A stretch of DNA of 51,795 nucleotides from a virus. Position 1 is the stretch's first letter. Each line of letters starts with the position of its first letter. The stretch is from IMG/VR virus record IMGVR_UViG_3300034071_000552, positions 1-51,795 of that record; one strand, 5' to 3'. Below, piece by piece: positions 43,892 to 51,730 of this stretch. The notes below the pieces were generated by a model, which ran no database searches, was not told the origin of the DNA, and saw only the letters and a list, made by a program, of their open reading frames with translations. The translations under genes and the position numbers were made by a program.

Positions 43892-44317
43892 CTACAAAAT
43901 TATCTCTTTATTATAAATGTTTGCATATCCTTTTGGTAAAATTATGTTATTAAGCTTTATTGCCTCTTTGAATAGATAGGCAAAGTATCTCCTATCATAT
44001 GTCTTCCTTGACGTTCCAAATGGTGACAATAGGAATGTTATATGCGGATGTTTTTTAGCGAAAGAAATAAATCTTTTGATATGCTTCTTCACAATCATAG
44101 GGTGTAGCCTATGGAACCTATGGGTAGAGTATGTAGGTATCCCATATCCTCTGCCCGATAGTTTGTTTATGGCACCGTATGCTACACCGTATGATATGGC
44201 CTTTATGCCTTGTGGGAGGTCGTGGTTACCATCGTTGTCTGTCTCGAACACCAGCACCTCTGAGTTCTTTAGCCTGCGTATTTCTTTTGGTAGTATCCTG
44301 CTTGCTGGTATTATCAT
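43892..44317 (-). CDS. A1S_2505-like phage non-structural protein
   Basis: A 141-residue protein resembling the A1S_2505 family of phage non-structural proteins: SEVLVFETDNDGNHDLPQGIKAI (compare EIFVFGSN..GRHG.GAAK), SYGVAYGAINKL, GRGYGIPTYST, and IKRFISFAKKHPHITFLLSPFG. The usual Gly-rich FGSN and GCG..G positions are altered (FETDN, PFGTS), so ligand binding may be changed or lost. The family has a macro-domain-like pattern, but its function is unknown. The stop is followed after 1 nt by the small gene at 43890, and it overlaps the upstream gene by 4 nt. Confidence 0.75.
   Translation of the reverse strand: MIIPASRILPKEIRRLKNSEVLVFETDNDGNHDLPQGIKAISYGVAYGAINKLSGRGYGIPTYSTHRFHRLHPMIVKKHIKRFISFAKKHPHITFLLSPFGTSRKTYDRRYFAYLFKEAIKLNNIILPKGYANIYNKEIIL
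43895..43902 (-). promoter_or_regulatory. Bacteroidota-type -7 box, TAATTTTG, leftward
   Basis: On the minus strand TAATTTTG ends 4 nt before the ATG at 43890. It lies in the last codons of the upstream gene, so this small gene may be made on its own transcript as well as by read-through. No TTG at -33. Confidence 0.4.
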
Positions 44318-44733
44318 ACCTCCCTACTGATTAAGTCTGATTTAAAAATGTTTGTGGTAAGCGTGTTCCATAGTGGCTTATTAAAGTGCCTTAGGTTGAT
44401 ACATGCACCAATCGTGCTAAGGCTATCTATACCTACGATTACCATTGCCTTAAACAAGTCGTGACAATTATTCACGGCATCAATTAGGTTTACTTGCGAT
44501 TGGCCATACTTATTAAACTTTAAATAGAATGTTTCTAAGACTGGCCTGAGTTGCTTTAGCTTTACCTTCAATTCTTTCTGAACCAATGGCTTGCCGAATA
44601 CTGTAACCCTTTCGTCTCCCATTAAGTCTAGCGTTGCCTCTAGTGCTAACGCTTGGATGTATGCCAGCTGTAAAATCTTATCTCTGTTTGTTTCATCAAA
44701 CTGTGCCTCTGGTATTTCTACTTCTCTTAACAT
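44314..44733 (-). CDS. Helical protein of unknown function
   Basis: A 139-residue protein (MLREVEIPEAQFDETN...) that is mostly helical, with a central VQKELKVKLKQLRPVLETFYL segment. It overlaps both neighbours by 4-7 nt and so belongs to the leftward operon next to the DnaA-like gene. No family recognised; a partner of the replication proteins is possible by position only. Confidence 0.68.
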   Translation of the reverse strand: MLREVEIPEAQFDETNRDKILQLAYIQALALEATLDLMGDERVTVFGKPLVQKELKVKLKQLRPVLETFYLKFNKYGQSQVNLIDAVNNCHDLFKAMVIVGIDSLSTIGACINLRHFNKPLWNTLTTNIFKSDLISREV

Positions 44734-45080
44734 GTAGGTACTGGGTGTGGTGTTAGTGTTATGCTTTTACTTCTTACCATTAAGTAAGAATTTATTTTTT
44801 CTTTAGCTGCAAAATACAATGCAGACTCTGATGGCTGCATATCCCTAGTGCTGATAAAGTCATCCATAGTTTGAACTCCGTGTATAATACTTGAGTGGTG
44901 TCTTCCGCCTAGCATCATGCCAATAGTCGCAAGACTATCATTTGTATACTCCCTTGCAAGCTTCATCATCGCAAATCTAGGGTATATTATTTCTTGTTTC
45001 CTAGATGAGCCGATTATTTTCTCTATTGGCTCGTTAGATAGTTCGCTAACTATCTCTAATATTCTTTCTGATGTTATCAT
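44727..45080 (-). CDS. Stand-alone DnaA domain IV (DNA-binding) protein
   Basis: A 117-residue protein matching the C-terminal domain of the replication initiator DnaA: EIVSELSNEPIEKIIGSSRK, PRFAMMKLAREYTNDSLATIG, then GGRHHSSIIHG at residues 58-68 (the DnaA signature GGRDHSTVLHA with Asp replaced by His). There is no AAA+ ATPase part. The domain normally reads DnaA boxes. It lies in the replication block between the helicase and small genes. A role as origin binder or as a competitor of host DnaA is inferred. The Asp-to-His change could alter box preference. Confidence 0.88.
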   Translation of the reverse strand: MITSERILEIVSELSNEPIEKIIGSSRKQEIIYPRFAMMKLAREYTNDSLATIGMMLGGRHHSSIIHGVQTMDDFISTRDMQPSESALYFAAKEKINSYLMVRSKSITLTPHPVPTC

Positions 45081-45083
45081 ATT

Positions 45084-45179
45084 TTAGTTTATGTTTAGGT
45101 TAATACTGCTTATGTGAATACACGCTGCTGATAGTAGTAGTGCAATAACTATTACTATTGCTTCTTTATGGCTTCTCAT
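45084..45179 (-). CDS. Tiny membrane/lipoprotein-like peptide
   Basis: A 31-codon frame whose ATG touches the helicase stop (TAA at 45182-45180). The peptide begins MRSHKEAIVIVIALLLSAAC and then has 11 polar residues. The hydrophobic stretch followed by LSAAC is a lipobox (Cys at residue 20), as in bacterial lipoproteins. It fills the otherwise empty 100 nt between helicase and DnaA-like genes. If real it would be a lipid-anchored peptide, perhaps for superinfection exclusion; that is speculation. Confidence 0.45.
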   Translation of the reverse strand: MRSHKEAIVIVIALLLSAACIHISSINLNIN

Positions 45180-46787
45180 TTAATTTAATTTATATTTAGT
45201 TCTTAATTCTTTTTGCCACTCTGGGTAGTTATGTATACCACTATATACTGTTACTGCGTCTTCTGTTATTGTTACATGCTTAGATATATGCTCTATCGCT
45301 AAGTAGACATGATACACGCTGTAGCAAATAAAGTAAACAATGTTATGGCTTGACATCTCTGGGAGTGTTACCTTTTGGTATTCAGTAAGCCTACCATTTG
45401 GCATCTTTAACTCTAGTCCAAAAAAGAAAGATGTATTATTAAAAAAAGCAGAATTATCTGGAAGTCCATTTTTAGATGCGAAGTGTATCCACCTCCCATC
45501 CTTAAACATCTTTCCGCTATTCTGTCTCCACCAATAGTACCCAGTCTTTTTAAGGAAGTTGTTTACATCCTCCTGAAGCTCTGACTCATCTCTGTAAATT
45601 TTACCTTCATATAAGTCAAGCAAAGATGATATCTTTTTTAGATATATAAGTTTTTCTTTTGTTATACTGTTTTTTATTTCAGCTACATTGTCTTCTATGC
45701 TCTTAATCCCAATCTCTCTATCTATAACCCTTCCAAGCTGCTTCTTATGCTTAAACTCCTTACGCTTGTCTGGCATGTCATGCTCTTCGACATTCCCACA
45801 GAAATCTAATAGAATGCAGTCTTTCTTCCCATCGCTTAACCTGATGCCTCTACCAGCACATTGAATGTATTTACGCCATGATTTAGTACCCATCGCTAGG
45901 ATTACACACGATATCGTTGGCTCATCAAACCCAGCGGTAAGTATCTCGATACTGAACACACCTTTTATCTTTCCTTGCTTCAGCTGTTTTAATATTAATG
46001 CTCTATCAGTGTCGTTGGTTTCAGATGTTATAACAGCAGATGGTACCCCAAAGGAATTAAACATAGAGCATAAATCAATGCAATGTTTTTTATTAACCCC
46101 GAAGCCAACAAACTTTCTACCTGATGCGTATTCCAAATAGTTTGAAAGTATACTATTATTGATGTCATCCTTATTGATAACGCCCTCTAACTCTTCTGCG
46201 TTATAATCTGAGCCGCTTACTTTAACGCTGCTTAAATCAATCCTAAATGGTGCTAATACAACGAATGGAGTAAGCCAACCCAGAGATATTAAGTCTCCTG
46301 TTTGGTACTTACTTACAATCGAGTCAAACCCTTCTAGCAAATACCCATCAGATGTAACTGGCGTTGCAGATAGGCCAATAAATATAGCATTCGGAAACCT
46401 ATCAAACAAAGACTGCGTTAAGTTACCTTCGTAGGAGTAGTGAACCTCATCTATTATCACAATGTCTGGGGCATCTATATCCGTATCAATCACCGTCTGT
46501 AGTGTTGCAACTAAGCATTTGTAATTTTCATGCTCTTTAGTTGAACCTTGTAGGTAAGATACTGGTAAGCTACCGAATACATCTCTTGACTGTTGTGCTA
46601 ATTGTATTCTATGGTTAGTAAATAATACTCGCTTACCTTTCTTAACAGCTCCATCTATCATTGAGTAGCTTATAATAGTCTTCCCAAACCCAGTTGGCGC
46701 ATGTACCAATATCTTTTTGTCTCCAGCAGATATCCTTTCCCTTATTAGGTTCAGGATATCTACTTGCGGCTCTCTTAAATTATACAT
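45180..46787 (-). CDS. SF2 helicase fused to a VRR-NUC-like nuclease
   Basis: A 535-residue protein. Residues 1-335 carry the superfamily 2 motifs: Walker A APTGFGKT (30-37), DEVH (113-116), SATP (140-143) and QCAGRGIR (309-316). Residues about 400-490 look like a VRR-NUC-type PD-(D/E)XK domain: KNGLPD (Asp444), GLELK (Glu459, Lys461), and GRLTEYQK (Gln471). SF2 helicases unwind DNA with ATP, and VRR-NUC domains cut branched or flap DNA. The two together suggest repair, recombination or origin processing. It is 3 nt from the primase-helicase. Confidence 0.9.
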   Translation of the reverse strand: MYNLREPQVDILNLIRERISAGDKKILVHAPTGFGKTIISYSMIDGAVKKGKRVLFTNHRIQLAQQSRDVFGSLPVSYLQGSTKEHENYKCLVATLQTVIDTDIDAPDIVIIDEVHYSYEGNLTQSLFDRFPNAIFIGLSATPVTSDGYLLEGFDSIVSKYQTGDLISLGWLTPFVVLAPFRIDLSSVKVSGSDYNAEELEGVINKDDINNSILSNYLEYASGRKFVGFGVNKKHCIDLCSMFNSFGVPSAVITSETNDTDRALILKQLKQGKIKGVFSIEILTAGFDEPTISCVILAMGTKSWRKYIQCAGRGIRLSDGKKDCILLDFCGNVEEHDMPDKRKEFKHKKQLGRVIDREIGIKSIEDNVAEIKNSITKEKLIYLKKISSLLDLYEGKIYRDESELQEDVNNFLKKTGYYWWRQNSGKMFKDGRWIHFASKNGLPDNSAFFNNTSFFFGLELKMPNGRLTEYQKVTLPEMSSHNIVYFICYSVYHVYLAIEHISKHVTITEDAVTVYSGIHNYPEWQKELRTKYKLN

Positions 46788-46790
46788 AGA

Positions 46791-49148
46791 TTAATTATTA
46801 AATATTATGTGTCTACCTAGATGGTCTCTTGACTCTGTAGGTTCTTTTTTGTATTTGAATATAGCGAATACACTGAGCCACTTATAGAATTTTTGTTGCG
46901 ATAAACTTTGTCTACCTCTAACAGAAAAGTCTGGGTACTCTTCAACGAAATTATTGAACAGCTGTGACTTACTAATTTTTATATTAGGTATGATTGGGTC
47001 TAGTGCATCGTCTCTTAATTTATCCATAATCCACTCGTAAAATGAATGGTCTGTCTCCGATATAAACTTTCTTGTCTCGATATTATTAAAGCTGCTTGTT
47101 ACAAGACCTCTAGTTAAGAATAGTTGTAAACAACCTATCATATAGTTATCAAACTTAATCCAGTCTTCTTTATCCCAACTAGCAAATAACATCCTACCAA
47201 AGTCTTGCTCAGGGGTAAACGACATGTTATAAAACTGTTTGAACTCTAACTCCCATCTTCTTCTGTTATTAGAATTACCATTACCCTTGATTGCATAGTT
47301 TGTGGTTATGATAATCTTAGGTGACTTATCCATTGGTATCTTAATGGCATCTTTATTTTTCTTCTCCAACGTAATACCCTCTGTAACAATACTAAACAGT
47401 CTTTCAAACTCAAAGTTTTTTCTTACATCATCGAATATTAGTAGCTGCGTATCTGCGCTTACTAATTGGTATGGGAATGTTTTATCGAACGCAAACGCCT
47501 TACCATCTATAACTACACCCTTCTTCATCTTGTTTAATGCAGCAACAAAGATACCTTTACCAGTACCGCCTTCTGGATGCTCACTGATAACTTCATCATT
47601 GATTATCACAGCAGGGCAGTATCCTAAACTCTTATGGCTGTGTAACAAAAATCCTATGGTTGATTTTATAGATGACTCTCTGTCGTCTCCACCTGAAATA
47701 TTTGAAATAAACCTTCGATAGTCACAGTCAACATCTTCGCTTATAAAGAAGTCTCTGTCTATTATCTGCTCCTTCCATACATGGCTCCCTAAGTCTATGT
47801 AGTCAATTATATCAATTGAGTTTTTCCCTATTTTTGTAACGCAGTTTTTAAAGTATAGGAATGCGTAGTCTTTGGTATCCTTAGCAAACTCTGGTCTAAT
47901 CGTAGCAATCATGTTAAGGAAGTCATCCTTAAAGAACCTTGTGTTGTCGGCAAAGTAGTTGTAGATAGACATATCCTTTCTATTCATCAAATAGGCAAGA
48001 ATAAAGTCTTTTATTTCATCCTCAGAGGAGTTGTATAGTATGTTATTGATAAGCCTTACATACACATAGTTGTTGCTCCCATCAGGATAGTACTTGAAGA
48101 ACCCATTCTCTTCGATGAAGCTCTTGAATAGGTTGTGCGTAATCTTTAGTGCACCCTTGTCTGTCTTAGACCAGAACACATTGCACTCCTTCTCAGCCGT
48201 TTCGATTACGTTGTTAATCTCCTCATCAGAAATGTCAGCCTCTTGTAACTTAGCTCTAACCTCTTTCTTTGGAGCACCACTGTCTAAGATAGCCTTTACT
48301 TCGTTTACCTTTTTTGTGTCCTCAAAGAACTTGGTGTTGTTTACATCCGTCTTCCTATATGCGCTCGTAATGGTTGACTTTATCTCAGCGATAGAGAAGT
48401 CTTGTTGAGTATAGTTGCCCATCGCATACTCAGCTAGACTCTTATCTATGCCAAACTCATTAAACGCCATCGCTAGAATGTAGATGTTTTTATTACGCTC
48501 TCCCTTGACTAATCCGTACTCTCTCTCCCACCATATCTTTAGCCTCCTGATAATCTCCGAAGAGTCATTTAACCTTATTGACTGGCTGTCACTTGTATGG
48601 ACTGCGTATTCTTTTTCTGCTTGTTCCTCCCATACACTGCTGTTTTGGTTTATGTGAATGTTTGGGTCATACGACTCGTAACATACCCTAGATATGTTGC
48701 AGCTAGACACATCAAAGTTATGGCTATTGTAGTGTCGTTTTAGCGCATTGAAATACAACTTGTGGTTCTCTATGTCCTTTGGTATCCTGACGAGAACCTT
48801 GAGCCCATCACCACTAGGAGAGACGAACACGGAGAATGTATACGCATCCTCCTTTAGTTCCTCCATGTACATTTCTAGTGCCAGTGTAGACTCAAAGTTA
48901 TCGAAGTCAAGACATACAAATCCGCTGTGAGCCGTTACCGACTTATCGTTCCGTTTAGTAAACTCTCCGCAGAAGCAAATGGCAGGTAATCCTTTTTTTA
49001 ATAAGTCCCTGACCTCTTTATCTGCTTCGGCTCTAATTTTTTCTACCAAATCTTTCGACTTGCCAGATTTAATTCTATCCAAAACATCCTCGACATTTCT
49101 GTAAAAAGGCGTAGACGTGTCACTTAATGTTTTGAATATAGTTACCAT
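46791..49148 (-). CDS. Primase-helicase with VirE_N-type domain
   Basis: A 785-residue protein. Residues about 40-175 match the BT4734/VirE N-terminal family (SGFVCLDFDNFES, VSPSGDGLKVLVRIP, and SCNISRVCYESYDP), a primase-like fold common in Bacteroidota elements. Residues about 205-270 look like a primase C-terminal linker. The C-terminal part is an SF3/D5-like AAA+ helicase: Walker A GGTGKG (Lys531), LLIFDDV (Walker B), and KIIITTNYA with RRRWELEF (arginine finger region). It would prime and unwind phage DNA. The start overlaps the upstream small gene by 7 nt. Confidence 0.9.
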   Translation of the reverse strand: MVTIFKTLSDTSTPFYRNVEDVLDRIKSGKSKDLVEKIRAEADKEVRDLLKKGLPAICFCGEFTKRNDKSVTAHSGFVCLDFDNFESTLALEMYMEELKEDAYTFSVFVSPSGDGLKVLVRIPKDIENHKLYFNALKRHYNSHNFDVSSCNISRVCYESYDPNIHINQNSSVWEEQAEKEYAVHTSDSQSIRLNDSSEIIRRLKIWWEREYGLVKGERNKNIYILAMAFNEFGIDKSLAEYAMGNYTQQDFSIAEIKSTITSAYRKTDVNNTKFFEDTKKVNEVKAILDSGAPKKEVRAKLQEADISDEEINNVIETAEKECNVFWSKTDKGALKITHNLFKSFIEENGFFKYYPDGSNNYVYVRLINNILYNSSEDEIKDFILAYLMNRKDMSIYNYFADNTRFFKDDFLNMIATIRPEFAKDTKDYAFLYFKNCVTKIGKNSIDIIDYIDLGSHVWKEQIIDRDFFISEDVDCDYRRFISNISGGDDRESSIKSTIGFLLHSHKSLGYCPAVIINDEVISEHPEGGTGKGIFVAALNKMKKGVVIDGKAFAFDKTFPYQLVSADTQLLIFDDVRKNFEFERLFSIVTEGITLEKKNKDAIKIPMDKSPKIIITTNYAIKGNGNSNNRRRWELEFKQFYNMSFTPEQDFGRMLFASWDKEDWIKFDNYMIGCLQLFLTRGLVTSSFNNIETRKFISETDHSFYEWIMDKLRDDALDPIIPNIKISKSQLFNNFVEEYPDFSVRGRQSLSQQKFYKWLSVFAIFKYKKEPTESRDHLGRHIIFNN

Positions 49149-49360
49149 TGTAGTTCGTTTATTTTGTTTATTAAAATTTCTGCGTAATTGCCTTTTATAA
49201 TGAATGCATATTCATCTGTCTTAAATAGGATATAGTTAGTAGTACTTATCTTCGTAACTAACACGTCTAGGTTTAACTCTTGTGCTAATCTTTCTACGAT
49301 GGAGACTACCTGCTGAGACCTCTTCGCTGATATTCTCTTTATTTTTAATTCTAAACTCAT
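49142..49360 (-). CDS. Small protein, overlaps the next gene by 125 nt
   Basis: A 72-residue protein (MSLELKIKRISAKRS...) with two helices and two strands (VTKISTTNYILFK, YAFIIKGNYAEIL). It overlaps the primase by 7 nt and lies in a different frame inside the 3' part of the gene 49236-49544. One explanation is true overlapping genes; another is that the upstream gene continues into this frame by a shift. No family recognised. Confidence 0.6.
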   Translation of the reverse strand: MSLELKIKRISAKRSQQVVSIVERLAQELNLDVLVTKISTTNYILFKTDEYAFIIKGNYAEILINKINELQW

Positions 49361-49544
49361 TTTTAATTCTGTTGTTTAATAAGTTAATTTTTACAGCCAG
49401 CTCCATCTTAGCCAGTCGTCTATTTGTTGACAGACCTATTATCGGACACTTCATCCATCCGTCTTGGTAGATGTATGTGTGGTATCCGTTGTCGTTTATG
49501 TAGTCGACAACCAAGATACTCTCAATGTCTTTATAGCTTACCAC
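49236..49544 (-). CDS. Small protein with basic tail
   Basis: A 102-residue protein. The first ~65 residues (MVSYKDIESILVVDYINDN...) are compact and look folded; the last ~40 are charged and Ser/Arg-rich (SLHRRKISTRVKPRRVS), and lie in the overlap with 49142-49360, so that part may be a frame read by chance. It overlaps the upstream gene by 14 nt. Function unknown. Confidence 0.6.
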   Translation of the reverse strand: MVSYKDIESILVVDYINDNGYHTYIYQDGWMKCPIIGLSTNRRLAKMELAVKINLLNNRIKNEFRIKNKENISEEVSAGSLHRRKISTRVKPRRVSYEDKYY

Positions 49545-49875
49545 ACTCTATCTCTCCTAAAATGTAACCAATGTTTTTTAGCTGCCTTCTCATCTTTGGG
49601 ATGTTAGACTCTGACATAAACTTAGCCTTTCTGTTCTCTATCTTTACGGCAGGGTTGCATATCCAAGAAAGCCAATACTCATAGCTGTTTAGCTCTGCGT
49701 TTATCTTTCTGTTAAGCTTCTCTATCTCCAATCGTAACTTAGACTCATCAGGCTCTGTTAGCATATACATCCTTAGCTCTCTCAGGAGCATTAGTGTTCT
49801 GTACGAATTGTTGTCATCTTGCGCAGTTTTTTCTAGCTCAGATATATCTGAATCAATTTTATCTAAACTAATCAT
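49531..49875 (-). CDS. Helical protein of unknown function
   Basis: A 114-residue protein (MISLDKIDSDISELEKTAQ...) with long charged helices, including IEKLNRKINAELNSYEYWL, and a C-terminus ending GYILGEIECGKL. It overlaps both neighbours (14 and 8 nt), consistent with a tightly packed early operon. No motif recognised. Confidence 0.68.
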   Translation of the reverse strand: MISLDKIDSDISELEKTAQDDNNSYRTLMLLRELRMYMLTEPDESKLRLEIEKLNRKINAELNSYEYWLSWICNPAVKIENRKAKFMSESNIPKMRRQLKNIGYILGEIECGKL

Positions 49876-50167
49876 TGTTTATTAATTTTATTAATGTTAG
49901 CAAGGACTCATTGTTTATGGTATCAAAATCTATAGTCACACCAGTGTCAACTTCCCCTTTAAATATTTTGTTTTGCTTAAATGTAAGCCCATTTTTTATT
50001 AATAGCTTTTCTCTACTATCAACCTGCTTGTCCATTGCCCATGTTAGAATCCTTTCAAACTGCTCAGAGCTGTATGTTGAGTAGTCTATACCCTTCTTAT
50101 CGTCAGGTATAGACTCCCAATATACGTTTAGCAGTTTCCTCCTAGAATGGTAAGTCTGCGTCATCAT
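49868..50167 (-). CDS. Small protein overlapping the end of the SSB gene
   Basis: The 99-residue protein starts MMTQTYHSRRKLLNVYW. I chose the ATG at 50167 because it sits in a tandem ATGATG inside the end of the SSB gene (26-nt overlap). A start at 50197 is possible. The sequence shows a mixed helical and beta pattern (EQFERILTWAMDKQVDSREK). No family recognised; it is in the replication operon. Confidence 0.65.
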   Translation of the reverse strand: MMTQTYHSRRKLLNVYWESIPDDKKGIDYSTYSSEQFERILTWAMDKQVDSREKLLIKNGLTFKQNKIFKGEVDTGVTIDFDTINNESLLTLIKLINND

Positions 50168-50444
50168 TACCTTGCTGATTATTGCTAGCAGGTGCACTAG
50201 AGCCTTGTGTCTCTTCGTACTTTGTTACCTTGCCATCAGTCCAGAACACTCGACCATTACCATAGTACTTTCTAGGCTCTTTCGCCTTAGACTCTTCTGC
50301 TGATTGCTTCTGGAACACCGATACGTTGTTCCCATTTAAAGGTGCATCGTTTACAGACATGGTTAGGGCTAAGTACTTGCCATCCTTTAATGACGCTCTG
50401 TCTATCTTTGAGCAGTCGATTGAAAATGATATTAAACTTGACAT
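50142..50444 (-). CDS. ssb: Single-stranded DNA-binding protein (SSB)
   Basis: A 100-residue protein: an OB-fold-like N-terminal ~70 residues (SLISFSIDCSKID, GKYLALTMSV, and GRVFWTDGK), a Ser/Ala/Asn/Gln-rich linker and an acidic tip DDADLPF. Bacterial SSBs end in a DDDIPF-like tip that recruits repair and replication proteins; here the Leu-Pro-Phe end is conserved. It would coat phage ssDNA and may bring in the exonuclease and helicases of this operon. It is shorter than host SSBs, as in many phages. Confidence 0.87.
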   Translation of the reverse strand: MSSLISFSIDCSKIDRASLKDGKYLALTMSVNDAPLNGNNVSVFQKQSAEESKAKEPRKYYGNGRVFWTDGKVTKYEETQGSSAPASNNQQGNDDADLPF

Positions 50445-50531
50445 TTTATTTATGGCTTTTTAAAGTAGCCGAACTTTTAAGGGTTGTAAAATTAATTGTT
50501 TTTTCTTGATAACAAATTAAATTATGTTATT
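50445..50531. other. Non-coding gap between SSB and 50532-50789
   Basis: This 87-nt gap holds A/T-rich sequence and a weak inverted repeat near 50464-50478 (AAAGT, 6-nt loop, ACTTT). No TAnnTTTG box on the minus strand was found. It could be the SSB leader. Confidence 0.5.
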
Positions 50532-50789
50532 TTATTGTTTCTCTAGCTGCTCTATTCTAGCTTTTAGTGCTCTAATCGTTTTAGTTACAGCATAATCATA
50601 TACCCATCTCGGGTCGTTTATGTTCTCCAACTCTATTGCTATCCTTTCATTCATGTTCAGGTCGTACAGCATTGAATCAGCGTCTTGGTTTATAAAGTCA
50701 TCTAACTTTATTGTTCTTAGGTCTCCCCAGTTTTGTACCAATACGATATTCCCTTGCTCGTATTGCTCTATTATTTTATCTTTCATCAT
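50532..50789 (-). CDS. Small acidic helical protein
   Basis: The 85-residue protein starts MMKDKIIEQYEQGN. The ATG at 50789 is preferred over an upstream in-frame ATG at 50870 because it lies 1 nt after the previous gene's stop (50791). A GNIVLVQNWGDLRTIKLDDF strand region is followed by acidic helices (NMNERIAIELENIND) ending in a coil (IEQLEKQ). No family recognised. Confidence 0.68.
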   Translation of the reverse strand: MMKDKIIEQYEQGNIVLVQNWGDLRTIKLDDFINQDADSMLYDLNMNERIAIELENINDPRWVYDYAVTKTIRALKARIEQLEKQ

Positions 50790-50790
50790 T

Positions 50791-50991
50791 TTATTTGTTT
50801 TTAAATTGTTTGTTATAATATTGTTCTGCGTATGCAAATGGGGGTATTTGTTGTCTATAGTTATATGCATCCATTATCTGCTCTTTCTCCATTTCCATTG
50901 CTCTTATAAAGGCAGTGGTGTTTTTAATGTCTGCATGACCATAGTACCTTTCAAGCTGTGTAGTCAACCAATCTACTGCTGTAATTTTCAT
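50791..50991 (-). CDS. Small phage protein with EQYYN end
   Basis: A 66-residue protein from ATG 50991 (MKITAVDWLTTQLERYYG...). It fits a small family in Bacteroidota phages of pattern AV.WL...LE, then ..A.EMEKEQI.DAY, then AEQYYN..F. An earlier in-frame start at 51069 would overlap the exonuclease by 68 nt and is less likely. Function unknown. Confidence 0.75.
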   Translation of the reverse strand: MKITAVDWLTTQLERYYGHADIKNTTAFIRAMEMEKEQIMDAYNYRQQIPPFAYAEQYYNKQFKNK

Positions 50992-51001
50992 CTTATTTGT
51001 T

Positions 51002-51730
51002 TTAAAGTATTTCGTTAATATAATATTGTTCAACATCATCTGTCTTATTCTCTCCGAAGAAACGCTCATACACAGTCATCGCTTCTAAAACCTTCTGCTT
51101 ACCCATCGATAAGAAATCTTCGCTAGGAGTAAACATCCCCATCCTATTTGTTACCTTCTCGATTACTAGGAAGACCAAAGGCTTCTTGAATAGCTCGCCA
51201 TAGATGTATGCCTGAGAGTCATAGTTGTACTCCTTAGCACTCCACTTGAACTTATCTATGTTGGTCGTTGTCTTGATGTCGTATAAACATTTAGCACCAA
51301 CAATATCAGCCTTACCCTTCCACGGTAACCCAAATAGCTCACCTACATTTGGCACCTCGTATTGATTTCCGTCTGCATAGATTAGGTTATAGAAGTCCAT
51401 GTTACCCATCAGCGCATCCTTCATTGACTCAGCCTCTTCTGCTTCTTTGTTTAGTATGCCTATTACCTTGCCACCATTCGTAGCATCCTTATAGATGTTT
51501 GTTGTTCTAGTGGATGAGTATACTATTAGGCACTCCTTAGCCTTCTCAGGCTCTAATACAAGCTTGTGGAAGTAGCTACCAATAGCCATCGCTGTGGTAG
51601 TCTCTTGCTCTTGCTTAAACATTCTAGGGTTCTTCAATAAGTCCCCAATGTCTGAGTTACTAAGGTATGTCTTACCAATACCGCTGTAGTACTCGTTGTC
51701 GTCTTTTAATTTTTCTATTACTGATTGCAT
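51002..51730 (-). CDS. PD-(D/E)XK exonuclease, RecE/lambda-exo-like
   Basis: A 242-residue protein of the RecE/PDDEXK_1-type nucleases that digest DNA ends for recombination. Seen: YLSNSDIGDLLKNPRMFKQ, GSYFHKLVLEP with His55, GKADIVGAKCLYDIKTT with Asp142, Asp151 and Lys153 as the PD-DxK metal site, then DSQAYIYGELF (Gln173). The adjacent SSB fits an exonuclease-SSB recombination set; a partner annealing protein (RecT type) was not seen in this window. Its start overlaps the gene to the right by 13 nt. Confidence 0.87.
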   Translation of the reverse strand: MQSVIEKLKDDNEYYSGIGKTYLSNSDIGDLLKNPRMFKQEQETTTAMAIGSYFHKLVLEPEKAKECLIVYSSTRTTNIYKDATNGGKVIGILNKEAEEAESMKDALMGNMDFYNLIYADGNQYEVPNVGELFGLPWKGKADIVGAKCLYDIKTTTNIDKFKWSAKEYNYDSQAYIYGELFKKPLVFLVIEKVTNRMGMFTPSEDFLSMGKQKVLEAMTVYERFFGENKTDDVEQYYINEIL

